This document shows positions 24,655 through 33,707 of a stretch of DNA of 64,000 nucleotides, one piece after another. A program made the translations under genes and the position numbers. Numbering within the stretch: the stretch's first letter is position 1; each line of letters begins with the position of its first letter. This DNA is from DATGFB01 sp032160545 (GTDB lineage: Bacteria; Actinomycetota; Actinomycetes; Mycobacteriales; Jatrophihabitantaceae). The notes under the pieces were generated by a model. It was not told where the DNA came from. It worked only from the letters and a program-made list of their open reading frames with translations, and searched no databases. The stretch lies in contig JAVHVN010000010.1 in NCBI GenBank assembly GCA_032160545.1, positions 1 to 64,000 on the forward strand, given 5' to 3'.

Positions 24655-26136
24655 ATGACGGACCTGATCCGGCTCACCGCCGCCGAGACCGCGGCTGCCG
24701 TCGCGTCGGGAGAGGCCTCGGCCGTCGACGTCGCGCAGGCCCATCTCGACCGCATCGGCGCCGTGGACGGCGCGGTGCACGCGTTCCTGCACGTCGACAC
24801 CGAGGGCGCCCTGCGCTCCGCGCGGGCCGTCGACGAGCGGCGCGCGGCCGGCGAGGCGCTCGGACCGCTCGCCGGCGTCCCGCTCGCGATGAAGGACGTC
24901 GTCGTCACGAAGGGCCTGCCGACCACTGCCGGTTCCCGCATCCTCGACGGCTGGCGCCCGCCGTACGACGCGACGATCACCAAGCGGATCAAGGACGCCG
25001 GCGTGGTCATGCTCGGCAAGACGAACATGGACGAGTTCGCCATGGGGTCGTCCACCGAGAACTCGGCGTACGGACCGACCCGCAACCCGTGGGACCTCAG
25101 CCGCATCCCCGGTGGCTCGTCCGGCGGTTCGAGCGCCGCGGTCGCCGCGTTCCAGGCCCCGCTGGCCATCGGCACCGACACCGGCGGTTCGATCCGGCAG
25201 CCCGCGGCGGTGACCGGGATCGTCGGGCACAAGCCGACGTACGGCGCGGTGTCACGGTTCGGGCTGATCGCGTTCTCGTCGTCGCTGGACCAGGCCGGTC
25301 CCTTCGGGCGCACGGTGCTCGACACGGCCCTGCTGCACGAGGTGATCGCCGGTTACGACCACTGCGACTCGACCTCGATCGACGGGCCGGTCGCGCCGGT
25401 CGTCGCGGCCGCCCGCGAGGGGGCCCGTGGCGACCTCGCCGGCGTCCGCGTCGGTGTCGTCCGCGAGCTCGGCGGTGAGGGGTACCAGGCGGGCGTGCTC
25501 GTGTCGTTCGAGGCGGCCGTCGACACGTTGCGCGGCCTCGGCGCCGAGGTCGTCGAGGTGAGCTGCCCGCACTTCGAGTACGCGCTCGCCGCCTACTACC
25601 TGATCGCGCCGAGTGAGTGCTCCTCGAACCTGGCGCGCTTCGACGGGGTGCGCTACGGCCTGCGGGTCGGCGACGACGGCGTCAACCCGCTCGAGGACGT
25701 CATGGCACTCACCCGCGAGGCCGGTTTCGGCCCCGAGGTGAAGCGCCGCATCATGATCGGCACCTACGCGCTGTCGTCCGGCTACTACGACGCCTACTAC
25801 GGGCAGGCCCAGAAGGTCCGCACGCTGATCGCGCGTGACTTCACCGCGGCGTTCGAGAAGGCCGACGTGCTGGTGTCGCCCACCTCGCCGTTCGTCGCGT
25901 TCGGCATCGGCGAGCGGGTCGCCGACCCGATGGCGATGTACGTCAACGACCTGTGCACGCTGCCGGCCTCGCTGGCGGGAACGCCCGCGATCTCGGTCCC
26001 GTCGGGTCTCGCGGACGGCCTTCCGGTCGGCCTGCAGATCATGGCTCCGGCGCTGGCCGACGACCGTTGCTTCCGCGTCGGAGCGGCGTTCGAAGCCGCG
26101 ACCGGAGTCATCCGGATTCCGGAGGTCGCCGCATGA
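24655..26136 (+). CDS. gatA: Aspartyl/glutamyl-tRNA amidotransferase subunit A
   Basis: A 493-residue amidase-signature glutaminase of the GatCAB complex, which feeds ammonia for conversion of Glu-tRNA(Gln) or Asp-tRNA(Asn). The Ser-cis-Ser-Lys triad is Lys80 (AMKDVVVTKG), Ser155 (GGSSGGSSAAV) and Ser179 (GTDTGGSIRQPAA). TNMDEFAMGSSTENSAYGPT is also diagnostic. The ATG at 24655 is preferred over the GTG at 24652; GGAAGAGG lies 4 bp upstream. The stop overlaps the gatB ATG. Presence of GatCAB implies indirect amidation of tRNA in this organism. Confidence 0.96.
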   Translation: MTDLIRLTAAETAAAVASGEASAVDVAQAHLDRIGAVDGAVHAFLHVDTEGALRSARAVDERRAAGEALGPLAGVPLAMKDVVVTKGLPTTAGSRILDGWRPPYDATITKRIKDAGVVMLGKTNMDEFAMGSSTENSAYGPTRNPWDLSRIPGGSSGGSSAAVAAFQAPLAIGTDTGGSIRQPAAVTGIVGHKPTYGAVSRFGLIAFSSSLDQAGPFGRTVLDTALLHEVIAGYDHCDSTSIDGPVAPVVAAAREGARGDLAGVRVGVVRELGGEGYQAGVLVSFEAAVDTLRGLGAEVVEVSCPHFEYALAAYYLIAPSECSSNLARFDGVRYGLRVGDDGVNPLEDVMALTREAGFGPEVKRRIMIGTYALSSGYYDAYYGQAQKVRTLIARDFTAAFEKADVLVSPTSPFVAFGIGERVADPMAMYVNDLCTLPASLAGTPAISVPSGLADGLPVGLQIMAPALADDRCFRVGAAFEAATGVIRIPEVAA

Positions 26137-27623
26137 CCGTCAGCTACGAACAGGCGCTGTCCCGGTACGAGCCGGTGATCGGGCTCGAGACCCACGTCGA
26201 GCTCGGCACCGCGTCGAAGATGTTCTGCGGTTGCTCGACCGAGTTCGGGGCCGAGCCGAACACCCAGGTGTGCTCGGTGTGCCTCGCGCTGCCCGGCTCG
26301 CTGCCGGTGGCCAACGAGAAGGCGATCGAGTCGACCATCCGCATCGGCCTCGCGCTGAACTGCTCGATCGCCGCGTGGTGCCGCTTCGCCCGCAAGAACT
26401 ACTTCTACCCGGACATGCCGAAGAACTTCCAGACCTCGCAGTACGACGAGCCGCTCTGCGTCGAGGGCTACCTCGACATCGAGGTCGACGGGCAGACGCA
26501 CCGCATCGGCATCGAGCGGGTGCATCTCGAGGAGGACACCGGCAAGAACACCCACGTGGGGACGTCCGGACGCATCCACGGCGCGGACTACTCGCTCGTC
26601 GACTACAACCGTGCGGGCATCCCGCTCGTCGAGATCGTGACCAAGCCGGTGCCCGGCACCGGGGCCCACGCACCGGAGGTCGCGAAGGCGTACGTCGCCG
26701 CGGTGCGCGACATCCTGCGCACCCTCGGGGTCAGTGACGTTCGCATGGAGCAGGGTTCGTTGCGCTGCGACGTCAACACGTCGCTCAACCCGGTCGGGGC
26801 GTCCGAGTGGGGGACGCGCACCGAGACGAAGAACGTCAACTCGCTGCGCAGCGTCGAGCGGGCGGTGCGCTCCGAGATCCTGCGGCAGGCCGAACTGCTC
26901 GATGCGGGCCAGCGCATCAAGCAGGAGACCCGGCACTTCTCGGAGACCACCGGCGACACCCGTCCGGGACGCAGCAAGGAGGAGGCGACCGACTACCGGT
27001 ACTTCCCCGAGCCCGACCTCGTCCCGATCGCACCCGACCCGGCGTGGGTGGCGCGGCTGAAGGGCGAGCTGCCCGAGCTGCCAGCCGCTCGGCGCGCTCG
27101 CTTCCGCGAGTCGCTCGGCGTGAGCGCCGACGACATGGTGCAGATGACGAACGCGGGCGTGGTCGACCTGGTCGCGCAGACCGTCGAGGCCGGCGCGCCG
27201 GTGGGTGAGGCCCGCAACTGGTGGCTCGGCTACCTGGCGCAGAAGGCGAACGAGGCCGAGATCGACGCCGCCGACCTCGGTGTCGACCCGGCGCAGGTGG
27301 CGCGGCTCGTCGAGCTCGTGGCGGCGGGCACGCTGTCGACGGCGCTTGCCCGGCAGGCCGTCGACGGTGTGCTCGAGACCGGTGCCGACGTCGACACCGT
27401 CGTCGCCGAACGTGGGTTGAAGGTCGTTTCCGACACCGGCGCGCTCGAGCAGGCCGCGGACGAGGCGATCGCGGCCAACCCCGGCATCGCCGAGAAGGTC
27501 CGCGGCGGCAAGCTGCCTGCGGTCGGTGCGCTCGTCGGTGCGGTGATGAAGGCGACCCGGGGTCAGGCCGATGCGGCGGCCGTCCGGTCCATCCTGCTCG
27601 AACGCCTCGGGGTCTCCGAGTAA
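26133..27623 (+). CDS. gatB: Aspartyl/glutamyl-tRNA amidotransferase subunit B
   Basis: A 496-residue GatB, the tRNA-binding kinase/transamidase subunit. VIGLETHVELGTASKMFCGC and CSVCLALPGSLPV, FYPDMPKNFQTSQYDEP, GIERVHLEEDTGKN, LVDYNRAGIPLVEIVT and RSKEEATDYRYFPEPDL are the family motifs; a C-terminal YqeY-like tail domain ends with MKATRGQADAAAVRSILLERL. ATG overlaps the gatA stop (ATGA). A hairpin follows the stop. Confidence 0.96.
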   Translation: MTVSYEQALSRYEPVIGLETHVELGTASKMFCGCSTEFGAEPNTQVCSVCLALPGSLPVANEKAIESTIRIGLALNCSIAAWCRFARKNYFYPDMPKNFQTSQYDEPLCVEGYLDIEVDGQTHRIGIERVHLEEDTGKNTHVGTSGRIHGADYSLVDYNRAGIPLVEIVTKPVPGTGAHAPEVAKAYVAAVRDILRTLGVSDVRMEQGSLRCDVNTSLNPVGASEWGTRTETKNVNSLRSVERAVRSEILRQAELLDAGQRIKQETRHFSETTGDTRPGRSKEEATDYRYFPEPDLVPIAPDPAWVARLKGELPELPAARRARFRESLGVSADDMVQMTNAGVVDLVAQTVEAGAPVGEARNWWLGYLAQKANEAEIDAADLGVDPAQVARLVELVAAGTLSTALARQAVDGVLETGADVDTVVAERGLKVVSDTGALEQAADEAIAANPGIAEKVRGGKLPAVGALVGAVMKATRGQADAAAVRSILLERLGVSE

Positions 27624-27628
27624 GCCGT

Positions 27629-27689
27629 CGCTTCCCCTCTCCGATGACCAGATTCGGGGCGGATTTCCGGTCAATCCGGAGGGGAAGCG
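27629..27689 (+). terminator. Hairpin after gatB, possible terminator or palindromic repeat
   Basis: CGCTTCCCCTC at 27629-27639 pairs perfectly with GAGGGGAAGCG at 27679-27689 (11 bp). Inside, CGGATT (27660-27665) and AATCCG (27673-27678) form a second stem. It begins 6 bp after the gatB stop, fitting transcription termination without a T tract. Its pyrimidine-arm/inner-palindrome/purine-arm plan resembles the repeat at 33708-33782. Confidence 0.5.
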
Positions 27690-27932
27690 GGATGCTCGCG
27701 GCGGTGGCGCCTGACCTACCCCGACGGTCGCCGGGAGCACCGGCTGGCCGACCGAGCGCATCGTCGGCGGCGAGCACCCGACGCCTTCGAGCGCGGACGG
27801 GCGGGACGGTCCACCTCGCAGGCGCGGCAGCACCAGAGATCCGCGGCTGGGTGGTGGGTGTGGCTGCTCGGCGTCAGGACGGAGGCTTGCACCACGTCCC
27901 CGATGGGGTGACTCATCGAAGGGTTTGCGATC
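27690..27932. other. Gene-free stretch before the sedolisin-like gene
   Basis: About 240 bp with no convincing coding frame, RNA gene or repeat. It should hold the promoter of the gene at 27933. The AT-richer TCATCGAAGGGTTTGCGATC just before 27933 contains the GAAGGG ribosome site. Confidence 0.3.
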
Positions 27933-29576
27933 GTGCTGCGACATGTCTTGAGCGCGTTGGTTCTTGCCGGTGCGCTTTGCTCCGCGACCGCGACCGCGGC
28001 GCCCGCGACCGCGGCGCCCGCGACCGCAGCCAGGGCACCGATCAGCGCCGCTCGCGTCACGTTCTCCGATCGCGTCGGCGCGGGCCCGGACGAATTGCGA
28101 GCGGCGTATAACTTGACGGCCGCGGCTGAGCAAGATCACAACCAGCGTGTCTTCATCCTTACCAACGGCGTGCCGCGCGAGTTCGAGAGTGACGTCGCCG
28201 ACTATCGCGACACGTACAACCTGGGCGTCTGCGATATAGCGAACGGATGCGTCCAGCAACTGAATTCCTGGGGCCGGATCGCACCATTGCCCGCAGATGT
28301 CGACGGAGTGGACGTGACCGCGCAGGCCGAGATGGTGTCCGCGATCTGCCCACGGTGCGGCATAACCATCATCAGCGGGCCTGCGGATCAGCACTTCCCG
28401 GCTGAAACTGAACTCAGCACGCTTCAGGCGCTGAAGGCCACATATGTCATCACGTCGGCGCAGGCGCCTGCTGCCCAGGGCGACAAGCTCGACGGCCTGC
28501 TCAACCGGGGCGTGGTGTACGCCGTTCCGAGTGGTACCGGCTTCTCGACCGCGCCGAGCTGGCCGGCGGTGTCGCCCTACAGCGTCGCGGTCGGCGTTAC
28601 CTCGTTGCACGAGGCTTCAGGAACGACTCGCGGCTGGAGCGACGAGGCTTCGGCGACGTCGGGGTCCGGCTGTGCCGCCGCGGAGAACGACGTGATCGGC
28701 TGGCAGCCGCCAATTTCCGGCTGTATCAATCACCGGTTGCTCTCGGACCTGTCGGCGGTGGGCGATTCCGACACGGGAATCGGCGTTGCGACCTTCGAGG
28801 ACGGCGCATGGGTGCAGCGAAGCCGGGCGGTCATGTCGGCTGCCATCGCGGCGGCCGCGGCGGCTCTGGTGCCGCGGCCGGGCGGAACGCAGATCCCCGG
28901 GGAGTACATCTGGCAGAACGAGCGCACGAACGTCCTGGCGTTCAATGATGTGACCGCTGGGCCGTCCAACGGCCCGTGTGGAGCACCCCTGTGCGACCCG
29001 GGCCCCGGGTGGGACGGCCCGACCGGATTCGGCACGCTCAACGGCACGGTCGGCCTGCGCCCGCCCGACGGCGGCAGCGGCTTCGCCAAGCTGCAATGGC
29101 TGCACAGCCTGCGCGATGGTTCGGACGACGGTTGCGTGGCCGGCCAGATCGCGGACGAGCCAGACGCCGTTGTCATTGCCGAATATGCCGACTGCGGCAA
29201 GGCTGGATATGACCAGCGGTGGCGCCTGCAACCGGTCACTGTCGGTGCCGGTACAGGTCGATACACGGCTTACCAGATTGTTCTGGTGCGCTCTGACCCG
29301 GACTACGACCGGTGCCTGACCGTGCAACCGCACGACGCTTCTCGTCCGAGCTCGGACAACGTCCTCATCGACAACTGCGCCGATTCCGACCTGTCCAGCC
29401 TGTGGCTGCTCGGCGTGGGCGATCAGGTCAAGAGCGTGCAACGTGAAGCTGACAAGGAACCGGTCAGCGTGCTCACTCTGGCAGGCGACGGCTCAGTGCA
29501 GGTGCAGAACTCCCGGTTCACTCCGAAGAGCATCAAGGCTTACCTGGATCAACAATGGGATTTCGTCGACGTGTAG
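27933..29576 (+). CDS. Secreted sedolisin (S53)-like protein with lectin-like C-terminus, probably inactive
   Basis: A 547-residue exported protein. Residues 1-33 are a signal peptide with an Ala-rich repeat (APATAAPATAA). From about 55, ELRAAYNLT and, later, AEMVSAICPRCGITIISG and VPSGTGFSTAPSWPAVSPYS follow the layout of sedolisin-type peptidases. The key residues look lost: the E...D pair before AEM reads D...Q, the SGD oxyanion Asp is Thr (PSGTG), and the SGTSxxxP nucleophile site reads RSRAVMSAAI. The C-terminal part (about 400-547) has RCLTVQ, IDNC and DQQWDF, resembling a ricin-type beta-trefoil. Several codons end in A/T, unlike the neighbours, which hints at transfer. GTG 27933. Confidence 0.6.
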   Translation: MLRHVLSALVLAGALCSATATAAPATAAPATAARAPISAARVTFSDRVGAGPDELRAAYNLTAAAEQDHNQRVFILTNGVPREFESDVADYRDTYNLGVCDIANGCVQQLNSWGRIAPLPADVDGVDVTAQAEMVSAICPRCGITIISGPADQHFPAETELSTLQALKATYVITSAQAPAAQGDKLDGLLNRGVVYAVPSGTGFSTAPSWPAVSPYSVAVGVTSLHEASGTTRGWSDEASATSGSGCAAAENDVIGWQPPISGCINHRLLSDLSAVGDSDTGIGVATFEDGAWVQRSRAVMSAAIAAAAAALVPRPGGTQIPGEYIWQNERTNVLAFNDVTAGPSNGPCGAPLCDPGPGWDGPTGFGTLNGTVGLRPPDGGSGFAKLQWLHSLRDGSDDGCVAGQIADEPDAVVIAEYADCGKAGYDQRWRLQPVTVGAGTGRYTAYQIVLVRSDPDYDRCLTVQPHDASRPSSDNVLIDNCADSDLSSLWLLGVGDQVKSVQREADKEPVSVLTLAGDGSVQVQNSRFTPKSIKAYLDQQWDFVDV

Positions 29577-29635
29577 GAGTTAGGCGAATGAGCCGGCAGG
29601 GAGGACCGCGTGCCGGTGCAGGCGACAGGTAGGCG

Positions 29636-30655
29636 CTAGCGGCCGTCCTGCGAGAGGGCCTGAGCGCGCTGCTGCGCGGCGCGCTCGACACGCGCCTTCT
29701 CGTCGTCGTCGAGCTTGCGGGTGTCGCGCAGCTCGACGAACGGCTCGACGTCCTCGGGCACTCCGGCGGTGATCATGCGCTGGTGCTGCAGCTCCGCGTT
29801 CACCTCGGCGCCCAGCAGGATCGCGATGTTGGTGATCCAGAGCCAGACCAGGAAGACGATCACGGTCGCAAGCGAGCCGTAGGTCTTGTTGTACGAGCCG
29901 GAGAAGGACACGTACACCGCGAACGCACCCGACGCGACGAGCCAGGCGATCACGGCGATGACGCCGCCGGGCGTGACCCAGATTGGCCCGTCCTGCTTGG
30001 CGTTGGGCGAGGCCCAGTAGAGCAGCGACAGCATCATGCTGACGATGATCAGCAGCACCGGCCACTTGGCGATGTCCCAGGCGGTGACGCCCGCGTTACC
30101 GACGCCGATCGCGCGCCCGACCTGGCGTGCCACCGAGCCGGTCAGGACGACCATGAGCGCGGTGATCACCAGCCCGAGCATCGTGGCGAGGGTGATGCCC
30201 AGGCGCACCGGCGCGGTACGCCAGATCGGGCGCCCCTCGTCGATGTCGTAGATCGCGTTCGTCGCTCGCATGAATGCCGCCACGTAGCCGGACGCCGACC
30301 AGATGGCGAGCAGCAGCCCGACGGCCGCGGCGATGCTGGCAGCGCCCTGGCGCCCCTGTACCTGCTCGATCACCGACTGCAGGAAGGTGCGCACCCCGCC
30401 CGGCGCGATCTGGGACACGTTGTCGAGGAACTTCTGGCTGGTGTTCTTGCCGAGAAAACCCAGGATCGACACCAGGACGAGCAGCCCGGGGAAGATCGCG
30501 AGGATGCCGAAGTAGGTGAGCGCCGCGGCACGGTCGGTGATGTCGTCGTGACTGAACTGCGTGAACGCGCGCCGCAGCGCAGCCCACCAGCCCGGTGCCG
30601 GGATGTCGGTGGGCCTGTCGGGTTGGGCCGGGTGCCGGACGGCGTGAGCGGTCAT
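29636..30655 (-). CDS. YihY/BrkB family inner-membrane protein
   Basis: A 339-residue integral membrane protein. Six membrane segments are visible: ALTYFGILAIFPGLLVLVSI, VGLLLAIWSASGYVAAFM, LGITLATMLGLVITALMVVL, PVLLIIVSMMLSLLYWA, GVIAVIAWLVASGAFAVYV and TVIVFLVWLWITNIAILLGA. The conserved NAIYDIDEGRPIWRTAPVRL loop and SYNKTYGSLA are typical of YihY/BrkB, once wrongly called ribonuclease BN. The charged C-terminal tail is cytoplasmic. Function in the family is unsettled (transport is suspected). Start 30655 follows GGAGG. Divergent from cbiB. Confidence 0.88.
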   Translation of the reverse strand: MTAHAVRHPAQPDRPTDIPAPGWWAALRRAFTQFSHDDITDRAAALTYFGILAIFPGLLVLVSILGFLGKNTSQKFLDNVSQIAPGGVRTFLQSVIEQVQGRQGAASIAAAVGLLLAIWSASGYVAAFMRATNAIYDIDEGRPIWRTAPVRLGITLATMLGLVITALMVVLTGSVARQVGRAIGVGNAGVTAWDIAKWPVLLIIVSMMLSLLYWASPNAKQDGPIWVTPGGVIAVIAWLVASGAFAVYVSFSGSYNKTYGSLATVIVFLVWLWITNIAILLGAEVNAELQHQRMITAGVPEDVEPFVELRDTRKLDDDEKARVERAAQQRAQALSQDGR

Positions 30656-30730
30656 CGTGTACCTCCGATCGAGCGTGCACTGAATCTGCCCGCATGAGCT
30701 CGTCGCTAATCCCTGTGGTTGGGTTCGGGG

Positions 30731-31645
30731 GTGGCTGATCGGACGTCGCTCGCGCTCGGGCTGCTCGCCGGCGCGGTAGCCGACGCGGCGCTCGGGGACC
30801 CGCGGCGGGCCCACCCGGTGGCCGCCTTCGGCATCGGCGCCGCGGCGCTCGAACAGCGGATCTGGCGCGACTCTCGCCTGGCGGGAGCCGGGTACGCAGC
30901 CCTCTGCGTCGGTGCCGCCGTGGCACTGGGCCACGTCCTGGAGCGGTTCCCGCGAGCGCGCCCAGCCTCCGTCGCCGTCGCCACCTGGGCGGTGGTCGGC
31001 GGCACCTCCCTGCGCCGCGAGGCGGCGGCGGTGCACCGGCTCCTCACCCTCGGTGACCTCGCCCGGGCCCGGGTGCGGGTCACGCACCTCGTGGGCCGGG
31101 ACCCCTCGGCCATGGACGAATCCGAGGTCGCGCGGGCCGTCGTCGAGTCGGTGGCCGAGAACACCTCGGACGCGGTCGTCGCGCCGCTGCTGTGGGGCGC
31201 GGCGTTCGGTATCCCCGGGCTGCTGGGTTACCGCGCCGTGAACACGCTGGACGCCATGGTCGGGCACCGCTCGCCGCGATACGCCCGCTTCGGCTGGGCG
31301 TCCGCCCGGGCGGACGACCTGGCGAACCTGGTGCCGGCCCGGGTGACCGCCACTCTCGTCGCGGTTCTCAGCGGCCGTCCGCGCGAGGTGTGGCGGGTCG
31401 TGCAAGCCGGTGCACGCCGGCATCCGAGCCCGAACTCCGGCTGGTGCGAGGCGGCCTTCGCCGGTGCGCTAGAGCTGCGACTGGGTGGCACGAACGTGTA
31501 CTCCGGCAGGATCCAGCGGCGGCCCGTCCTCGGCGACGGGAAGCCGCCGGTGGCGGACGACATCCCGCGCGCCTCGGAACTGGCGGCGCGCACGACGGCG
31601 GCGGCGGCGCTGCTGGCCGCGGCGGTCGCGGTGGTGCGGCGGTGA
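30731..31645 (+). CDS. cbiB: Adenosylcobinamide-phosphate synthase CbiB/CobD
   Basis: A 304-residue membrane enzyme that joins the aminopropanol arm to adenosylcobyric acid. GLLAGAVADAALGDPRRAHP, EVARAVVESVAENTSDAVVA, GYRAVNTLDAMVGHRSPRY, GWASARADDLANLVPARVTA and NVYSGRIQRRPVLGDG are family motifs. GTG at 30731 starts at the first helix; a TTG at 30719 is possible. The stop overlaps the cobQ GTG. It opens the cobalamin region; no riboswitch is seen in its 75-bp upstream gap. Confidence 0.93.
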   Translation: MADRTSLALGLLAGAVADAALGDPRRAHPVAAFGIGAAALEQRIWRDSRLAGAGYAALCVGAAVALGHVLERFPRARPASVAVATWAVVGGTSLRREAAAVHRLLTLGDLARARVRVTHLVGRDPSAMDESEVARAVVESVAENTSDAVVAPLLWGAAFGIPGLLGYRAVNTLDAMVGHRSPRYARFGWASARADDLANLVPARVTATLVAVLSGRPREVWRVVQAGARRHPSPNSGWCEAAFAGALELRLGGTNVYSGRIQRRPVLGDGKPPVADDIPRASELAARTTAAAALLAAAVAVVRR

Positions 31646-33132
31646 AGGGATCGCTGCTGGTCGCCGGTACGACGTCGGACGCCGGCAAGTCGGTGCTCAC
31701 CGCGGGCATCTGCCGGTGGCTCGCGCGGCAGGGTGTCAAGGTCGCGCCGTTCAAGGCGCAGAACATGTCGCTGAACTCGATGGTCACGGCGGACGGCGCC
31801 GAGATCGGCCGCGCACAGGCCATGCAGGCCGCAGCCGCGGGCATCGAGCCCGAGGCTGCGATGAACCCCGTGCTGCTCAAGCCGGGCAGCGAGCTGCGTT
31901 CGCAGGTCATCCTGCTCGGCAGACCGATCGCCGACGTCGACGCGCTGAACTACCGCGATCTCAAACCGATGCTGCAGCAGGCGGTTCTGGACGCATATGC
32001 CGACCTGCGTTCGCGGTTCGACGTGGTGGTGTGCGAAGGAGCCGGCAGCCCGGCCGAGATCAACCTGCGTGACCGTGACCTGGCCAACATGGGGCTGGCC
32101 CGTGCGCTGGACCTGCCGACGATCGTCGTCGGCGACATCGACCGTGGGGGAGTGCTCGCGGCGATGTTCGGCACGCTCGCACTGCTCGCTCCCGAGGATC
32201 AGGCCCTCGTCGCCGGCTTCGTGGTCAACAAGTTCCGTGGTGACGTGCGGCTGCTGCAGCCCGGGCTGGACGAGCTGACCGCGCGCACCGGCCGTCCGGT
32301 GCTCGGTGTGCTGCCGTGGCTCGGCGGGCTGTGGCTCGACGTCGAGGACTCGCTCGACCTCGAGTCCCGGCCGCGCGAGTCGCTGCCGCCGGTCGGGCAC
32401 GAGACGCTGCGAGTGGCGGTGATCCGGCTGCCGCGGCTGTCGAACGTCACCGACATCGACGCGCTCGCGTCGGAGCCCGGCGTCGTGGTGCGGCTGGTGA
32501 CGTCGCCGGACGGGATCCAGGACGCGGACCTGGTGCTGATCCCGGGCACGCGTTCGACGGTCGCCGACCTCGAGTGGCTGCGCTCGACGGGGCTGGCCGA
32601 TGCGATCACCCGCCGAGCGGCCGGTGGCGGCCAGACGATCGGGGTCTGTGGCGGCTTCCAGATGTTGGCACACACCATCGACGACGAGGTCGAGAGCCAG
32701 ATGGGGACGGTCGCGGGGCTCGGCCTGCTGCCGGTGCGGTTCACGTTCGCTGCCACGAAGACCCTCGCCCGCCCGCGCGGTGTCGCGCTCGGCGAACCGG
32801 TCGAAGGCTACGAGATCCACCACGGCGTCGGCACGGTCGAGGGCGGCGAGCCGTTCCTGGACGGGTGCACCGCCGGCCCGGTGTGGGGGACGACCTGGCA
32901 CGGCGTGTTCGAGAACGACGGCTTCCGCCGCGCGTTCCTCACCCAGGTGGCCGCGTCCGCCCGGCGCCGATTCGTCCCGGCACCGGACACCTCGTTCGCC
33001 GGCCTGCGCTCGGCCCGCCTGGACGCCCTCGGCGACCTGGTCGCCGAGCATCTCGACACCGCCGCGCTCCTCCGCTTGATCGAGGGGGGCGCACCCGCGG
33101 GGCAGCCGACGGTGGTGTCGAGGCTGAGCTGA
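31642..33132 (+). CDS. cobQ: Cobyric acid synthase CobQ/CbiP
   Basis: A 496-residue ATP- and glutamine-dependent amidase adding four amides (b, d, e, g) to adenosylcobyrinic a,c-diamide. N-terminal P-loop-like TTSDAGKSVLTAGICRWL, KAQNMSLNSMVT, VCEGAGSPAEINLRDRDLAN, VGDIDRGGVLAAMFGT; C-terminal class I glutaminase with Cys in IGVCGGFQML, and GYEIHHGVG plus GTTWHGVFEN carrying His. GTG overlaps the cbiB stop (GTGA), so both are translated together. Confidence 0.95.
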   Translation: MKGSLLVAGTTSDAGKSVLTAGICRWLARQGVKVAPFKAQNMSLNSMVTADGAEIGRAQAMQAAAAGIEPEAAMNPVLLKPGSELRSQVILLGRPIADVDALNYRDLKPMLQQAVLDAYADLRSRFDVVVCEGAGSPAEINLRDRDLANMGLARALDLPTIVVGDIDRGGVLAAMFGTLALLAPEDQALVAGFVVNKFRGDVRLLQPGLDELTARTGRPVLGVLPWLGGLWLDVEDSLDLESRPRESLPPVGHETLRVAVIRLPRLSNVTDIDALASEPGVVVRLVTSPDGIQDADLVLIPGTRSTVADLEWLRSTGLADAITRRAAGGGQTIGVCGGFQMLAHTIDDEVESQMGTVAGLGLLPVRFTFAATKTLARPRGVALGEPVEGYEIHHGVGTVEGGEPFLDGCTAGPVWGTTWHGVFENDGFRRAFLTQVAASARRRFVPAPDTSFAGLRSARLDALGDLVAEHLDTAALLRLIEGGAPAGQPTVVSRLS

Positions 33133-33150
33133 CCGGGCAGGATCGGCCCC

Positions 33151-33669
33151 ATGGATCAGCAACCCCTCGCGGTCTGGGGCCTCAGCACGACCAGCCTGGT
33201 GTTGTGGGCCGTCGCCGCGGCGGTCGTCCTGTCGGTACTCGCCGGGCTGATCGGGCGGGCACTCGTGCGCCGCGGCCTGCGGGAGCCGTTCGTGGTACGG
33301 CTGATCAACCGGGCGTCCGAGAACGTCGTCGACGTGATCAAGCGGCCCATCACGATCGCGGTGCTCGACGAGGTCGCCGAGGTGCTGCGGACCGGCCACT
33401 ACACCCGCAACATCGCCGCGGCACTGCTCGAGAACCAGGCGGAGATCAAGCAGATGATCGCCGAGAAGATCAAGTCGGACCCGACGGCGGGGCGCATCGG
33501 GCTGCTGCCGTTCCACGACCGGATCATCAACGAGGCGAGCGAGACCGCGCTGCGTGTGTTGCTCGAGGTGCTCGCCGACCCGCGCACCGACGAACTCGTG
33601 TCGGACCTGCTTCGTGACAACATCACGCAGATCCGCGCCGCGGTGCGCGCGCGCCAGAACGAGTCGTGA
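33151..33669 (+). CDS. Membrane-anchored hypothetical protein
   Basis: A 172-residue protein I do not recognise. One N-terminal membrane helix (LVLWAVAAAVVLSVLAGLIG) is followed by a long, highly charged helical region (residues 40-172, for example VIKRPITIAVLDEVAEVLR and NQAEIKQMIAEKIKSDPTAG). It starts 18 bp after cobQ and may be co-transcribed, but nothing in it suggests a cobalamin role. A palindromic repeat lies between its stop and the convergent cobN. Confidence 0.55.
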   Translation: MDQQPLAVWGLSTTSLVLWAVAAAVVLSVLAGLIGRALVRRGLREPFVVRLINRASENVVDVIKRPITIAVLDEVAEVLRTGHYTRNIAAALLENQAEIKQMIAEKIKSDPTAGRIGLLPFHDRIINEASETALRVLLEVLADPRTDELVSDLLRDNITQIRAAVRARQNES

Positions 33670-33707
33670 ACGCTGCGCTGCCAACCGTTCGTCATCCCCA
33701 GCCCGCT

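Noticed and set aside
24598..24655. The two 8-codon frames between gatC and gatA as genes
   Set aside because: They arise from the tandem duplication of the GatC end. They may relay ribosomes but are not independent genes.
25797..28610. A 937-codon minus-strand open frame
   Set aside because: It is antisense to gatA, gatB and the sedolisin-like gene, with low-complexity composition. The plus-strand proteins carry full family motifs.
29636..30655. Ribonuclease BN
   Set aside because: YihY/BrkB proteins were once given this name in error; this is a six-helix membrane protein without nuclease motifs.
31228..33684. An 818-codon minus-strand open frame
   Set aside because: Antisense to cbiB and cobQ; composition rich in Arg and His with no recognisable domain.
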